Shown piece after piece: positions 1-7,459 of a DNA stretch of 28,898 nt. This stretch comes from a virus, in IMG/VR virus record IMGVR_UViG_3300017735_000073, positions 1 through 28,898 of that record, one strand, 5' to 3'. The notes under the pieces are model-generated. The model was not told the origin of the DNA. It saw only the letters and a list, made by a program, of their open reading frames with translations, and did no database searches. Positions within the stretch are counted from its first letter, which is position 1; the number at the start of each line of letters is the position of its first letter. The translations under genes and the position numbers were made by a program.

Positions 1-102
1 ACTACGAAATATTGGAGCACCACCCAATGGGAATGGAATCCCAATTGCAGTATTCTTTTTTAAATCTAATGGATTTATTTTTTTCGTAGGTCTTGTAGCC
101 AT
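1..102 (-). CDS. 25: Baseplate wedge subunit, T4 gp25-like (partial, N-terminus only)
   Basis: Thirty-four codons are open from an ATG at 100-102 to the left edge. The peptide starts MATRPTKKINPLDLKK and continues into an AIGIPFPLGG segment. That pattern (basic start, NPLDL, hydrophobic IPFPL) is how marine T4-like gp25 baseplate wedge proteins usually begin. gp25 joins the baseplate wedge near the sheath and has a lysozyme-like fold. Its start overlaps the stop of the upstream gene as TAATG (100-104), which indicates translational coupling. The body of the protein lies outside the window, so the call depends on the N-terminus and on the neighbouring gp5-like gene. Confidence 0.7.
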   Translation of the reverse strand, partial: MATRPTKKINPLDLKKNTAIGIPFPLGGAPIFRS

Positions 103-548
103 TATACTCTACCCTTCTTCTTGTTTATTGCTTTCATTAAACCTGAATAATCTTTTGTTAATGCGTTTCCTACACCAGAACTCATCACTGCGTTTACATC
201 AACCGCTCTACCATCAGAATCTTTTGTTGGTATCATTGATTGTGGTGTTGGTGAACTACTGAGTCCCATCATAGATGACATAGTTGCTCTATCCATTCCT
301 TGTGCATTATTTGCAGTCATAGTTCCACCACCCATTGTTGGCCAATGGTCAACTGTTTCATTTAATAGGTCTGAGAATTTCCCACCCTTAAATTTAACAT
401 TTGGCTTCTTAACCTTTTTTGTTGGTTGTGGTGTACTCATTTCTTGAATAATAGATTCACGAATGGCAAGTTTCTCTTTTGCCACCTGCTTCTTTACTTC
501 TTCTTTTATTAACAATCGTATTGCTTTTACAAATTTATTAGTGTCCAT
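102..548 (-). CDS. Unknown small protein of the baseplate region
   Basis: A 148-residue protein that I do not recognise by function. Residues 1-40 form a charged amphipathic helix rich in Lys and Glu. The middle and C-terminal parts are low in complexity and rich in Gly, Ser, Met and Asn, with a basic tail ending KKKGRV. It sits between the gp5-like hub gene (23-base gap) and the gp25-like gene (TAATG overlap), so a virion or assembly role is likely by position only. The leader contains an AAAACTATTTATT stretch that is also present before the gene at 9040. Confidence 0.8.
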   Translation of the reverse strand: MDTNKFVKAIRLLIKEEVKKQVAKEKLAIRESIIQEMSTPQPTKKVKKPNVKFKGGKFSDLLNETVDHWPTMGGGTMTANNAQGMDRATMSSMMGLSSSPTPQSMIPTKDSDGRAVDVNAVMSSGVGNALTKDYSGLMKAINKKKGRV

Positions 549-571
549 AATAATAAATAGTTTTATTTTAA

Positions 572-1630
572 TTAATTTTTCATTAAATTTAACTCTGTCG
601 TTATTTTAGCGATTCTTGCTTTGATTCCAGTACATTGTCCTTTCAATGCACCACCTGCGGAAGCAAGTGGGGCATTTACTCCTACATATTTGTTAGGTGT
701 TGTACTAATGTTTGGAATAGCTCCATTTGAAGCAAATCCACTAACCGCATTATTTAACGCATCGAGTTCGTTTTTAATTTCGTCTATTTGTGTAAACATA
801 TTATCCATCGCAGCTTTCCATGCTGGTGTTGATATATTCACATCTTCTGTTCCTGCCAATATAACTCTATCCTTTTTAGCATTTAATAATACTCGGTCAG
901 AGTTAACCATAAATTGTGGGTCACCCCATAGGTTAGCAGGTGTTACTCCTAAAGAAAATGGATGTGCTTGACTTAAGGATATAGTTTGTTTGGATGTCAT
1001 ATATAATGAAGTATCATCCTCATCAACTTCCTCTATAACAAACTTATTCCAACCACTTGAATTTTGAGTATTTCTTAGTATTGTAATTGGTGATGTAGAG
1101 TCACCTTTCCAACTTGGTTTTTCAGTTGTCTTAGCACCAGCTGGAGTATATCCAAGTCTGATTGATTGTCCAAACCTTCCTTCAACTATCACATCACCAC
1201 TAAATGGTTGTAGTGCGGATACACCACCCACCTCTTCAAATCCAAAATCAAATTGAAAAGGTTTAGTAGAACTTGCTTGTGGATTACCTGCAGATGCTTC
1301 TGCATATCCACCCGAGTCAGCTCCATCACCTTCAAGTGTTGTATATCCTGATGGTAATGCGTTATGATTTGTATTCCTTTGTAATGACAAAGGAGTTACA
1401 TAATACATTCGTGTTCTACTTGATAGTGCGTTGGAATCAGGACCTCTTTCATTGATGAGGTATACCATTTCCCCTGCAACGGGTACTCTTTTTATGTTGG
1501 TATCCAAAGGCCATGCAATTTTTTCAACCTTAGTTCTACCTGATGCCATATTTACTTCAACCTTAATTGAGTAAAGTAAATCGGAATCAGAGTCTTGTAG
1601 TTTTACTTCTGTAACGAGACCTGTGGCCAT
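572..1630 (-). CDS. Baseplate hub / tail spike protein, gp5-like, without visible lysozyme domain
   Basis: A 352-residue protein resembling the OB-fold and spike part of gp5-like hub proteins in marine T4-like phages. Residues 1-90 are a beta-rich OB-like domain. The segment around residues 150-190 has the pattern EGRFGQSIRLGYT followed by PITILRNTQ, which recurs in these hub/spike proteins. The C-terminus (about 270-352) is helical and could trimerise. T4 gp5 carries a lysozyme domain between these parts; I see no such domain here and the protein is shorter. The start overlaps the stop of the next upstream gene by one base (1630). In the virion it would sit at the centre of the baseplate and puncture the outer membrane. 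Confidence 0.65.
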   Translation of the reverse strand: MATGLVTEVKLQDSDSDLLYSIKVEVNMASGRTKVEKIAWPLDTNIKRVPVAGEMVYLINERGPDSNALSSRTRMYYVTPLSLQRNTNHNALPSGYTTLEGDGADSGGYAEASAGNPQASSTKPFQFDFGFEEVGGVSALQPFSGDVIVEGRFGQSIRLGYTPAGAKTTEKPSWKGDSTSPITILRNTQNSSGWNKFVIEEVDEDDTSLYMTSKQTISLSQAHPFSLGVTPANLWGDPQFMVNSDRVLLNAKKDRVILAGTEDVNISTPAWKAAMDNMFTQIDEIKNELDALNNAVSGFASNGAIPNISTTPNKYVGVNAPLASAGGALKGQCTGIKARIAKITTELNLMKN

Positions 1631-1989
1631 TATACTTCTCCTGCTTCTTCTTTAGGTAGGTCTTTTTCAACCTCATCTATGGCGTCCATCAATTGTCTTT
1701 TCTCTTCATCAGACAACATATAGTTTCCACCATCGGTGTTATTATCTTTCATCATTCGTTGAACAATTGCTGCAAGTTTTATTAATGCGTCATCGTTCCT
1801 AACGGATATGTCGAGATATTCCTTTATTAAAGGAACAACTACTGAGGCATCATTTAGATTCTTGACCATTGGTTCAAGTTGTGCAATCAGTAGTTTTATT
1901 TGTCGGTCTTTCTTTTTCTGATTAGAATAAATGTCAGCCATTACATCTGAAAAAGATTTACCTTTAAAAATTTCATCGTCTTTGGTCAT
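1630..1989 (-). CDS. Conserved phage protein of unknown function
   Basis: A 119-residue helical, charged protein starting MTKDDEIFKGKSFSDV. It contains a Lys-rich region (KKKDRQIK), a likely helical PLIKEYLDISVRNDD segment and an acidic tail. The sequence style is that of a protein often found next to baseplate and sigma genes in marine T4-like phages, but I know of no established function. Its start overlaps the end of the gp55-like gene by 17 bases and its stop touches the hub gene, so all three are translated from one message. Confidence 0.8.
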   Translation of the reverse strand: MTKDDEIFKGKSFSDVMADIYSNQKKKDRQIKLLIAQLEPMVKNLNDASVVVPLIKEYLDISVRNDDALIKLAAIVQRMMKDNNTDGGNYMLSDEEKRQLMDAIDEVEKDLPKEEAGEV

Positions 1990-2716
1990 TGAATTCCTCG
2001 ATTCTATGATTTATTTCTAAGTGTCCTTTTGATACAAAATCGATGTACAACTCTTTATATACATTTTTTAATTTACCAATTACTTTTGTAATATATTGGG
2101 TTTGAACACCAGTTCTCTCTCTAATAAGTATGTAAAGAGCCTTTTTGTTGTAAGAATATAAATCATGTCTTGTTCTAAATAGTTCTGTAACTGAGTCTGC
2201 TATTTTTTGTTCTCTATCTTTAGAAAACAGCTTGTATAGATTTGCGTCAACATATCTAACATAGAAATCAAAAAAGTCTGCTATTGATTCTTTTAACTCC
2301 TTATCGTAAACTTCGTTACCTATATTTCTTGAACTATCAATATACTTTACTTCGGTCTTTTGTTTCATTCTTTGATAGTTCTGATTATTCTCATTGAATA
2401 AATAGTTTCTTGCTACCACAGTAAAATAAGAAAACGCCCTACCATTAGCTCCATTAAATTTATGAATCTTTTGGTTTAGGAACGCAACAACATTAGCTTT
2501 GACATCATCATATGGGACATCGAAATAATATGTCTTATATGTGTGAATAACATTTTCAGCTAACTTGTCAAATGGATAGTGAATAAATCTATTGTAGATT
2601 TTATTCTTCATCTTATAGTCGTCTGAATTGTTGTATGCGTTAATAGCTATTTCAGTAATCTTCGTGAAATACCTTTTACTCCTTTTCCTTCGTTTCCTCG
2701 GCATAATAATTTTCAA
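1973..2716 (-). CDS. 55: Late-transcription sigma factor, gp55-like
   Basis: A 247-residue basic protein with a Lys/Arg-rich N-terminus (PRKRRKRSKRYF). The central segment around residues 90-125 (GRAFSYFTVVARNYLF followed by a basic run) resembles the region-2 core-binding helix of T4 gp55-type sigma factors (pattern AFAYFTQ-A-NAF). gp55 directs host RNA polymerase to late promoters together with the sliding clamp. At 247 residues it is longer than T4 gp55 (185). Two in-frame starts exist (2716 and 2704); both overlap the upstream gene. The position beside baseplate genes fits a late module. The similarity is short, so some doubt remains. Confidence 0.6.
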   Translation of the reverse strand: MKIIMPRKRRKRSKRYFTKITEIAINAYNNSDDYKMKNKIYNRFIHYPFDKLAENVIHTYKTYYFDVPYDDVKANVVAFLNQKIHKFNGANGRAFSYFTVVARNYLFNENNQNYQRMKQKTEVKYIDSSRNIGNEVYDKELKESIADFFDFYVRYVDANLYKLFSKDREQKIADSVTELFRTRHDLYSYNKKALYILIRERTGVQTQYITKVIGKLKNVYKELYIDFVSKGHLEINHRIEEFNDQRR

Positions 2717-2963
2717 GTTTTTCTATGATTGTATATAACTGCTTAAATACAAATCCAGTTTCATCATCATTTTCAAATGCTCCTTTAGTATCTAAGTCCT
2801 TCATCTTTTGCATTGAGTCGTCTATTTCCTTTGCAAAGTCAGATATAAATTTTTCTTGTTCTTCAACAATTTCTTCAGCAGCTTCATTCTTTCTCAGTAA
2901 ATTCCAAGTAGTGAATGCAAATACTATTGTTGTTAAAGACAATATAATAATTGTTTGTACCAT
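2676..2963 (-). CDS. Small membrane-anchored coiled-coil protein
   Basis: A 95-residue protein with one N-terminal membrane segment (about residues 2-20, hydrophobic with TIIILSLTTIVFAF), followed by a highly acidic helical region (NEAAEEIVEEQEKF) likely to form a coiled coil. The topology suggests a cytoplasmic tail. No family is recognised. The gene ends inside the start of the sigma gene (41-base overlap) and begins 4 bases after the HD hydrolase gene. Confidence 0.75.
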   Translation of the reverse strand: MVQTIIILSLTTIVFAFTTWNLLRKNEAAEEIVEEQEKFISDFAKEIDDSMQKMKDLDTKGAFENDDETGFVFKQLYTIIEKLENYYAEETKEKE

Positions 2964-2967
2964 AATT

Positions 2968-3759
2968 TTAATCTTCTACGATATCTTTAAATGCATCAAA
3001 TACTTTTTTAGTATCCTCAGTCGATGTCTTTGAGGTATTAAATGTATCTGATAATTTCCCTTTTGTAGATGGTCTTCCGTTTGGATTACGAGTTGACTTT
3101 ACTGGTGCCATCTCTTTTTGCCATCTTTCATACTCATATCTAGCTGCATTGATATCTGCTTGATGCATGATATGAGGTAGAGGTGTTTTAAGGGTTTGGT
3201 CTTTATTGAAAGTAATATAATACTTTTTATTAGACTCGTCATACAACCCATCTGTAAGTTGTATTCCTATCCACTCCTCTTCACTACACTTAACTCCAAA
3301 ATAGTTTAGAAGATAAAAACTTCTAAGACTATGGTCCATATAATTTAGGTTTGGATTTGTTTTGTAAATCTTACCTTGGTTTTTAACATGCCACTCGGAG
3401 TCGTTTTTAATATAGTGGTCTTCTTCAACCGAACCAAGTTTACCTAAGTCGTGATGTAACGCCGTAAATATAAGAGACTCTTTACTGAGTCCTTCTAAAT
3501 CAAGACCCCACTTTTCTTGTAGGTCATATATACTAAGTGCGTTTCTTGTAACTCTAAGTACATGGTCAATGTATCCACCAGGAAATGCATTATGATAATG
3601 TTCAACTGATGATGCAGGTGTATAAATTATTCTCTCTTCAAAATGGTCATACATTTTGTTTAGTGATTCTAATCTCTCACCTGTAAATGTTTGGTTGATT
3701 AATTTTCTAAATTTTTCGTAATTACTTACTAATTCTTCTGCAGTAAAAAAGTTTGTCAT
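2968..3759 (-). CDS. HD-domain metal-dependent phosphohydrolase
   Basis: A 263-residue protein with an HD-superfamily core. A first metal-ligand His is visible in GGYIDHVLRV (H66), the HD pair in TALHHDLGKLG (H103, D104), a further His in MDHSLRS, and a distal Asp in HQADINAARYE. HD proteins hydrolyse phosphomonoesters or phosphodiesters, for example nucleotides or cyclic nucleotides; the substrate cannot be read from the sequence. The C-terminal 50 residues are Ser/Thr/Lys-rich and probably disordered. It lies one base from the ClpP-like gene (3761) and probably shares its promoter at 4450-4481. Confidence 0.85.
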   Translation of the reverse strand: MTNFFTAEELVSNYEKFRKLINQTFTGERLESLNKMYDHFEERIIYTPASSVEHYHNAFPGGYIDHVLRVTRNALSIYDLQEKWGLDLEGLSKESLIFTALHHDLGKLGSVEEDHYIKNDSEWHVKNQGKIYKTNPNLNYMDHSLRSFYLLNYFGVKCSEEEWIGIQLTDGLYDESNKKYYITFNKDQTLKTPLPHIMHQADINAARYEYERWQKEMAPVKSTRNPNGRPSTKGKLSDTFNTSKTSTEDTKKVFDAFKDIVED

Positions 3760-3760
3760 T

Positions 3761-4429
3761 TTATATTATTTTATCTATTATTCCAAGTTCTAATGCTTGT
3801 TCTGAAGATATAAAGTAATCATTGGACGATATACTTTCCCAATGCTCTTTATCTTTCTTTGTACACTCATCCATAAGTTGATTACAATCACTTTCTAATT
3901 CTTCACTAAATTTAGCATTTGATTTTACATCACTTAATTTACCTACTACAACAGTAGACAATTGGTGTACCATAATCTTTGAGTGTTTGGATGCCATACG
4001 AGTACCCGTACCACACGCCAGTAATAATGCTCCTGCGGACATCGCAGCTCCCCTAACAATGATATTGTATTTGATACCTTGTTTTTTCTGAGACCTCATA
4101 AAGTCAATTAACCCAAGAGTTTCAATCACATCACCGCCTGGTGTATTCAATAAGATATTGAATGTCTTAACATCGCCACCATTAAGTTTGTTTAGTAATC
4201 TTGATTTTGATATAACATCAAATGTCATACCAGATTGGATTTCACCTTCTATAATAATAACATTATCTTGAGTGTCTATTCCATAATCAAAATGTCTGAA
4301 GTGTTTTCTATCAGGGTCTTTGTCTGGTGCTGATGCTTGTTTTCTTTCAGCCTCAGTTAACTCTTTATCATATCTAACTTCAAGTTCGTCTTGACTTGTA
4401 GTTGTCTCATTTCCGTATAATTCGTCCAT
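3761..4429 (-). CDS. ClpP-like serine protease
   Basis: A 222-residue protein of the ClpP/crotonase-fold peptidase family. The visible elements are an NTPGGDV turn (95-101), the nucleophile in GAAMSAGALLLACG (S131), a His in KIMVHQLS (H155) and an Asp candidate in SSNDYFISSEQALELGIID (D204), in the order expected for a ClpP triad. About 50 N-terminal residues are charged and unlike ClpP. It could associate with host ClpX, or process phage proteins such as the prohead; no Clp ATPase partner is visible nearby. It is the first gene after promoter 4450-4481. Confidence 0.85.
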   Translation of the reverse strand: MDELYGNETTTSQDELEVRYDKELTEAERKQASAPDKDPDRKHFRHFDYGIDTQDNVIIIEGEIQSGMTFDVISKSRLLNKLNGGDVKTFNILLNTPGGDVIETLGLIDFMRSQKKQGIKYNIIVRGAAMSAGALLLACGTGTRMASKHSKIMVHQLSTVVVGKLSDVKSNAKFSEELESDCNQLMDECTKKDKEHWESISSNDYFISSEQALELGIIDKII

Positions 4430-4449
4430 AGGTTTAATTATAATTTATA

Positions 4450-4481
4450 CTAATATACAACATTTATTTGTAATTACCAAA
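4450..4481 (-). promoter_or_regulatory. Promoter, -33 TTTGG / -7 TATATTAG, 20-base spacer
   Basis: On the minus strand TTTG lies at 4478-4481 and TATATTAG at 4450-4457, exactly 20 bases apart. It precedes the ClpP-like gene by about 20 bases. It matches the Bacteroidota-type promoter repeated through this window (variant without TTAAC half-sites). Confidence 0.7.
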
Positions 4482-4496
4482 TCTTATTGATGTTAT

Positions 4497-5615
4497 TTAA
4501 AGATTTCTCCATGCAGCGGTCTTCGTAGTACCCTTAGTTATATTTGCAGAAGGTATTTTTTTAATTACAGGTGGTACATTCTCACCATATAGTTCTTTTG
4601 CATCTTCGTTTGGTACAAATCTAACTTGCTCATTATCATCAAAAGTTCTTACTTGATTTTCTGGTTGACTTTCTTCCAAAACTTCTTGTACTTCTTCTTG
4701 CTGAGGTTCTGATGGTTCTTCCTCATCTTCTTCAACAATGGGTTCGTGATAATCACTATCAGGGGTAACCCCACCATTCCCATCATGTATAATATTGTCT
4801 GTGCCGTTGTCATCTTTTCTTCCTAATAATTTATTTAATGCAATTACCATAGCGATTGCTAATGGGTCAAAAACAAATACTATTAATAATGTAAACCAAT
4901 TAACAATTACATTCATTGGTTTCTTAGTTAACTCTGCCATATATCTAAGTGGACCTATCTCAGCCGCCACTTCGTTATTTGATTCAATATCTAATACTTG
5001 TAATTCAAGTTTTGTAATTGAGTCAGTTAATTGTTCAAGTTTCACATTTATACCTGCCCTTGTTTCTACCGCGGTATTTAATTCTTTCGTTAACAACTTT
5101 CGAGTTGAGGAAGATTGTGTTGTAATAATTCTACCCAATGTATCTGTATATTGTATTCTGTTATTAGAGATACCATTCCTCAAATCAAGGATAGATTTTG
5201 TTAAATTACTTTTTTCTATATTGTAATAATCAAGTTGTTCTTGGAATCGGTCTCTCTTTAACTCAATTACTTTAACTTGTTTTTCTACAATTCCCAATTG
5301 GTCTGCGGTTGTTTGATATGCCGATGTTAAGAATCCGTAGATACCTAATGATGTAATCACCATCAGTATACCAACTGCAAGAGTTAGATACCACTTCATC
5401 CATCCTGCTTTACTCCAATTATTATGTAGGTATGATGCGGTCACAAGTTTTGCTACTTCTAATGCAGCTGCCATAATAATAACCTCAAACCTGGCTCCTG
5501 CGAACAAAGAACTCAATCCAAATACTGAATAGTAAGCTGCAGAACCTGCTACTGAGAAGGTACTGATAATCATTAATAGGACGAACCCATTTGACCTGTT
5601 GAAAAGTTTTTTCAT
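4497..5615 (-). CDS. Multi-pass membrane protein with central coiled coil
   Basis: A 372-residue protein. Membrane segments are predicted by eye at about 10-30, 42-63, 76-98 and 235-262 (the last ends IVFVFDPLAIAMVIALN). Between the third and fourth lies a long coiled-coil region (about 105-215) with Glu/Lys/Gln/Leu heptads. The C-terminal 100 residues are very acidic, with runs of Glu and a final TKTAAWRNL. The layout resembles membrane and coiled-coil proteins seen in other large marine phages, but no function is established; an inner-membrane host-takeover or superinfection role is conjecture. The leader is A-rich with no Shine-Dalgarno. It has a 160-base upstream region of its own. Confidence 0.8.
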   Translation of the reverse strand: MKKLFNRSNGFVLLMIISTFSVAGSAAYYSVFGLSSLFAGARFEVIIMAAALEVAKLVTASYLHNNWSKAGWMKWYLTLAVGILMVITSLGIYGFLTSAYQTTADQLGIVEKQVKVIELKRDRFQEQLDYYNIEKSNLTKSILDLRNGISNNRIQYTDTLGRIITTQSSSTRKLLTKELNTAVETRAGINVKLEQLTDSITKLELQVLDIESNNEVAAEIGPLRYMAELTKKPMNVIVNWFTLLIVFVFDPLAIAMVIALNKLLGRKDDNGTDNIIHDGNGGVTPDSDYHEPIVEEDEEEPSEPQQEEVQEVLEESQPENQVRTFDDNEQVRFVPNEDAKELYGENVPPVIKKIPSANITKGTTKTAAWRNL

Positions 5616-5672
5616 TTTTTTTCCTAAAAATTGGTTTTACTAACTTTTAAAATTGTACTTATATAAGACAAA

Positions 5673-5688
5673 GTCGCTAAGTCGCTAA
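5673..5688. repeat. Tandem 8-bp repeat GTCGCTAA x2
   Basis: Two perfect head-to-tail copies of GTCGCTAA lie upstream of the membrane protein gene. A perfect 12-bp palindrome (GTACTTAAGTAC, 5698-5709) follows within 10 bases. Together they fill an otherwise gene-free 160-base gap (5616-5775) and look like protein-binding sites. Confidence 0.6.
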
Positions 5689-5720
5689 GCTTCACCCGTA
5701 CTTAAGTACTCTATAAATAT

Positions 5721-5754
5721 CAAAAGTAAAAATAATAAAACAAATAAAAACAAG
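5721..5754 (-). promoter_or_regulatory. Candidate promoter for the 372-residue membrane protein
   Basis: The minus strand reads CTTG (5751-5754), 22 bases, then TACTTTTG (5721-5728), a perfect match to the Bacteroidota -7 consensus TAnnTTTG. The spacer is 2 bases longer than in the twelve matched promoters of this window, so it is less certain and may use a different factor. Confidence 0.35.
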
Positions 5755-5775
5755 CTTTCCCCATAGTTGTGCCCT

Positions 5776-6678
5776 TTAGTGTCTACTAAAATTGGAAAGA
5801 TAATTTAGAACAGTCAGTTCTTTTGCCTTAGCTTCAACCACAATATCAAGGTCATGACCATAAGTTTTGATTTCAGAGTACAAATAATCTGAATGTGCCT
5901 GTGCTCGTGCAGTCTCATCCTCAAGTGTTTTTGACTCAGAGTAATGAACAACTGGTTTGATATCACCCCAAGTGGACATCGCCAACTCCAATGCTTCTTG
6001 TTCTGATAACCCACCTGTATTGAATGTATGGTGGTGATAATCAAAGACAATTGGAATGCCAGTCCTTTCGTGTATATACATTAAGTCCTTGACAGAATAC
6101 ATACTTGCCTTGTCATCATTCTCAACAGTAAGTCGTGTCTGAACAGATTCAGGCAACTTCTCAAAGTTTTTACAGAACCTATCCATAGCGGACATCTTAT
6201 CACCATACACACCATTACAATGAATATTGATTTTGTTGTAAGGAGTACGAGACAATCCCATCAAGTCAAATATCTCACCATGAATAGTTAAGTCTCTAAG
6301 AGTATTGTTTACTACTCGTTCATTTGGTGATACAAGAACATTGAATGGGCCAGGATGAGATGTGATTCGTTGACCATACTTTTCTGCCAGATTACCTGCT
6401 CCCTTGAGGAGTGTAGATATCTTACGATAATCAGGCATATCTGATAACTTGAACTCACTAGCCCAAGGAACTAAATCAGAGGTCATACGGAATAGATTGA
6501 ATCCGTTCTGATGATTCCACTTGATAATCTCAATAAGGTCTCTTGTGTTTTGTAATGCGAGGTCTGATGACCTTGTGATTCCTTCCTTAAGGAATGTTCG
6601 TTTAATCATACTACGATTTGTAGTAATCTTGTTTTTGCGTAGTGTCATATTGATACACGCGTAACCTAAGTTTGTCAT
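5776..6678 (-). CDS. uvdE: UV DNA damage endonuclease (UVDE family)
   Basis: A 300-residue TIM-barrel nuclease. Typical UVDE motifs appear in order: LGYACIN at the N-terminus, FRMTSDLVPWAS (about 62-73), ITSHPGPFNVL (about 104-114), INIHCNGVYGDK, LTVENDD (metal-ligand Glu) and VFDYHHH (metal-ligand Asp and His). The length matches bacterial UvdE. The enzyme nicks DNA 5' of cyclobutane dimers and 6-4 photoproducts and starts excision repair, so it would protect phage DNA in sunlit water. Transcription should start from the promoter at 6700-6731. Confidence 0.95.
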   Translation of the reverse strand: MTNLGYACINMTLRKNKITTNRSMIKRTFLKEGITRSSDLALQNTRDLIEIIKWNHQNGFNLFRMTSDLVPWASEFKLSDMPDYRKISTLLKGAGNLAEKYGQRITSHPGPFNVLVSPNERVVNNTLRDLTIHGEIFDLMGLSRTPYNKINIHCNGVYGDKMSAMDRFCKNFEKLPESVQTRLTVENDDKASMYSVKDLMYIHERTGIPIVFDYHHHTFNTGGLSEQEALELAMSTWGDIKPVVHYSESKTLEDETARAQAHSDYLYSEIKTYGHDLDIVVEAKAKELTVLNYLSNFSRH

Positions 6679-6699
6679 TTTTTATTATTTAATTATTAT

Positions 6700-6731
6700 A
6701 CAATATACGAAAATTATTTTACAATTCCAAA
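6700..6731 (-). promoter_or_regulatory. Promoter, -33 TTTGG / -7 TATATTGT, 20-base spacer
   Basis: Minus-strand TTTG is at 6728-6731 and TATATTGT at 6700-6707, with a 20-base spacer. It stands just upstream of uvdE (start 6678). The bases after the -33 box (GGAATTGTAAAA) resemble those of other promoters here. Confidence 0.7.
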
Positions 6732-6732
6732 T

Positions 6733-7179
6733 TTAAAAGTTACCATCCGCAACTTGAAAACAAGTAATACCATTCGCTCTCCACATATCAACAACTTTGT
6801 TTCTATCATCGAATGTACAGAGAACATTGTCTTTACCAATATCATTTAACCAATCTTGTTTTAAGATATCATCGGGAGTAAAATCCTTCAAAGGTCTCAT
6901 AAACAATCTGCTCCAAGGAACTTTGTGTTTGTTTAACCACGACTTGGTAGTGTGAATAGTACCTTTACTTCTACCACTAAAGATAATAACCTTGTGGTCA
7001 GTAGACGCCAACATCTGTGCCATCTTTATAACAGGTATATTAGGTTTATCCAAACTAATATTTTTAGGGTCAAAGAATTTGTCCCAATCTAACTTACCAT
7101 TTGGTTTAGTAGATATCTTTCTTCTATCATCGATAAGAGCGAGAGTACCATCTAAATCAAAAATTACTATGTTCTTCAT
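6733..7179 (-). CDS. HAD-family 3'-phosphatase, like the phosphatase domain of T4 polynucleotide kinase
   Basis: A 148-residue single-domain HAD phosphatase. Motif I is FDLDGTLAL (D8, D10), motif II is IFSGRSKGT, and motif III/IV is TFDDRNKVVDMWR followed by a VADGNF end. The DDRNKVVDMWR to QVADGNF tail closely parallels the end of T4 Pnk (PseT), which removes 3'-phosphates from RNA or DNA. The N-terminal P-loop kinase domain of Pnk is missing, so this is a stand-alone phosphatase. In T4, Pnk acts in tRNA and DNA repair; here it lies beside uvdE. It has its own promoter (7199-7254) of the TTAAC class. Confidence 0.85.
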   Translation of the reverse strand: MKNIVIFDLDGTLALIDDRRKISTKPNGKLDWDKFFDPKNISLDKPNIPVIKMAQMLASTDHKVIIFSGRSKGTIHTTKSWLNKHKVPWSRLFMRPLKDFTPDDILKQDWLNDIGKDNVLCTFDDRNKVVDMWRANGITCFQVADGNF

Positions 7180-7198
7180 ACTATTAAACTTTACATAG

Positions 7199-7254
7199 TA
7201 AAGATAATAAAAAAAGGGGACTCTGGCAAGCCCCCTATGTTAAGAAATTGTTAA
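7199..7254 (-). promoter_or_regulatory. TTAAC-class promoter for the 3'-phosphatase gene, overlapping a terminator
   Basis: Minus-strand TTAAC half-sites lie at 7250-7254 and 7239-7243. Eight bases later comes CTTG (7227-7230), then a 20-base spacer and TATCTTTA (7199-7206). Geometry is identical to the other four TTAAC-class promoters. The spacer and -33 box lie inside a terminator hairpin. The first half-site supplies the stop codon of the gene 7251-7454. Confidence 0.75.
7209..7235 (-). terminator. Rho-independent terminator after the hsp20 operon
   Basis: On the minus strand GGGGGCT and AGTCCCC pair (7 bp, one G-U) around a 6-base loop, followed directly by seven T. It is the only GC-rich hairpin with a long T tract that I found in the window. 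It ends the 9040-to-7251 gene run and overlaps the promoter of the next gene. Confidence 0.85.
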
Positions 7255-7454
7255 ATCTCATCGTACTCTACATCTGTAACTTCTTGGAGAAAATAGAAGT
7301 AACCATCACTTCCTCTGAGTACCATATCGCAGTTTAGATATTCTTTCCATGTTTCCACAATCGGTCTTCTTTCTTCATGGATTTTTCGAATGATTAAATA
7401 TAGCGTATCATTATGTTGTAACTTCTTATATCTAAACCACGAATATGCTGACAT
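7251..7454 (-). CDS. Small protein of unknown function
   Basis: A 67-residue protein starting MSAYSWFRYKKLQ, rich in aromatic residues and with an acidic C-terminus (TDVEYDEI). No family is recognised. It lies 5 bases after hsp20, so it is co-transcribed with it, and its TAA stop falls within the TTAAC repeat of the next promoter. A terminator hairpin follows at once. Confidence 0.75.
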   Translation of the reverse strand: MSAYSWFRYKKLQHNDTLYLIIRKIHEERRPIVETWKEYLNCDMVLRGSDGYFYFLQEVTDVEYDEI

Positions 7455-7459
7455 CTAAA

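Noticed and set aside
621-971. Plus-strand frame of 116 codons
   Set aside because: It is antisense to the gp5-like gene, has no leader or promoter, and all supported genes are on the minus strand. The other plus-strand frames of 60-143 codons are the same kind of shadow.
5814-6050. 78-codon minus-strand frame inside uvdE
   Set aside because: Out of frame with a fully intact UvdE and without coding features.
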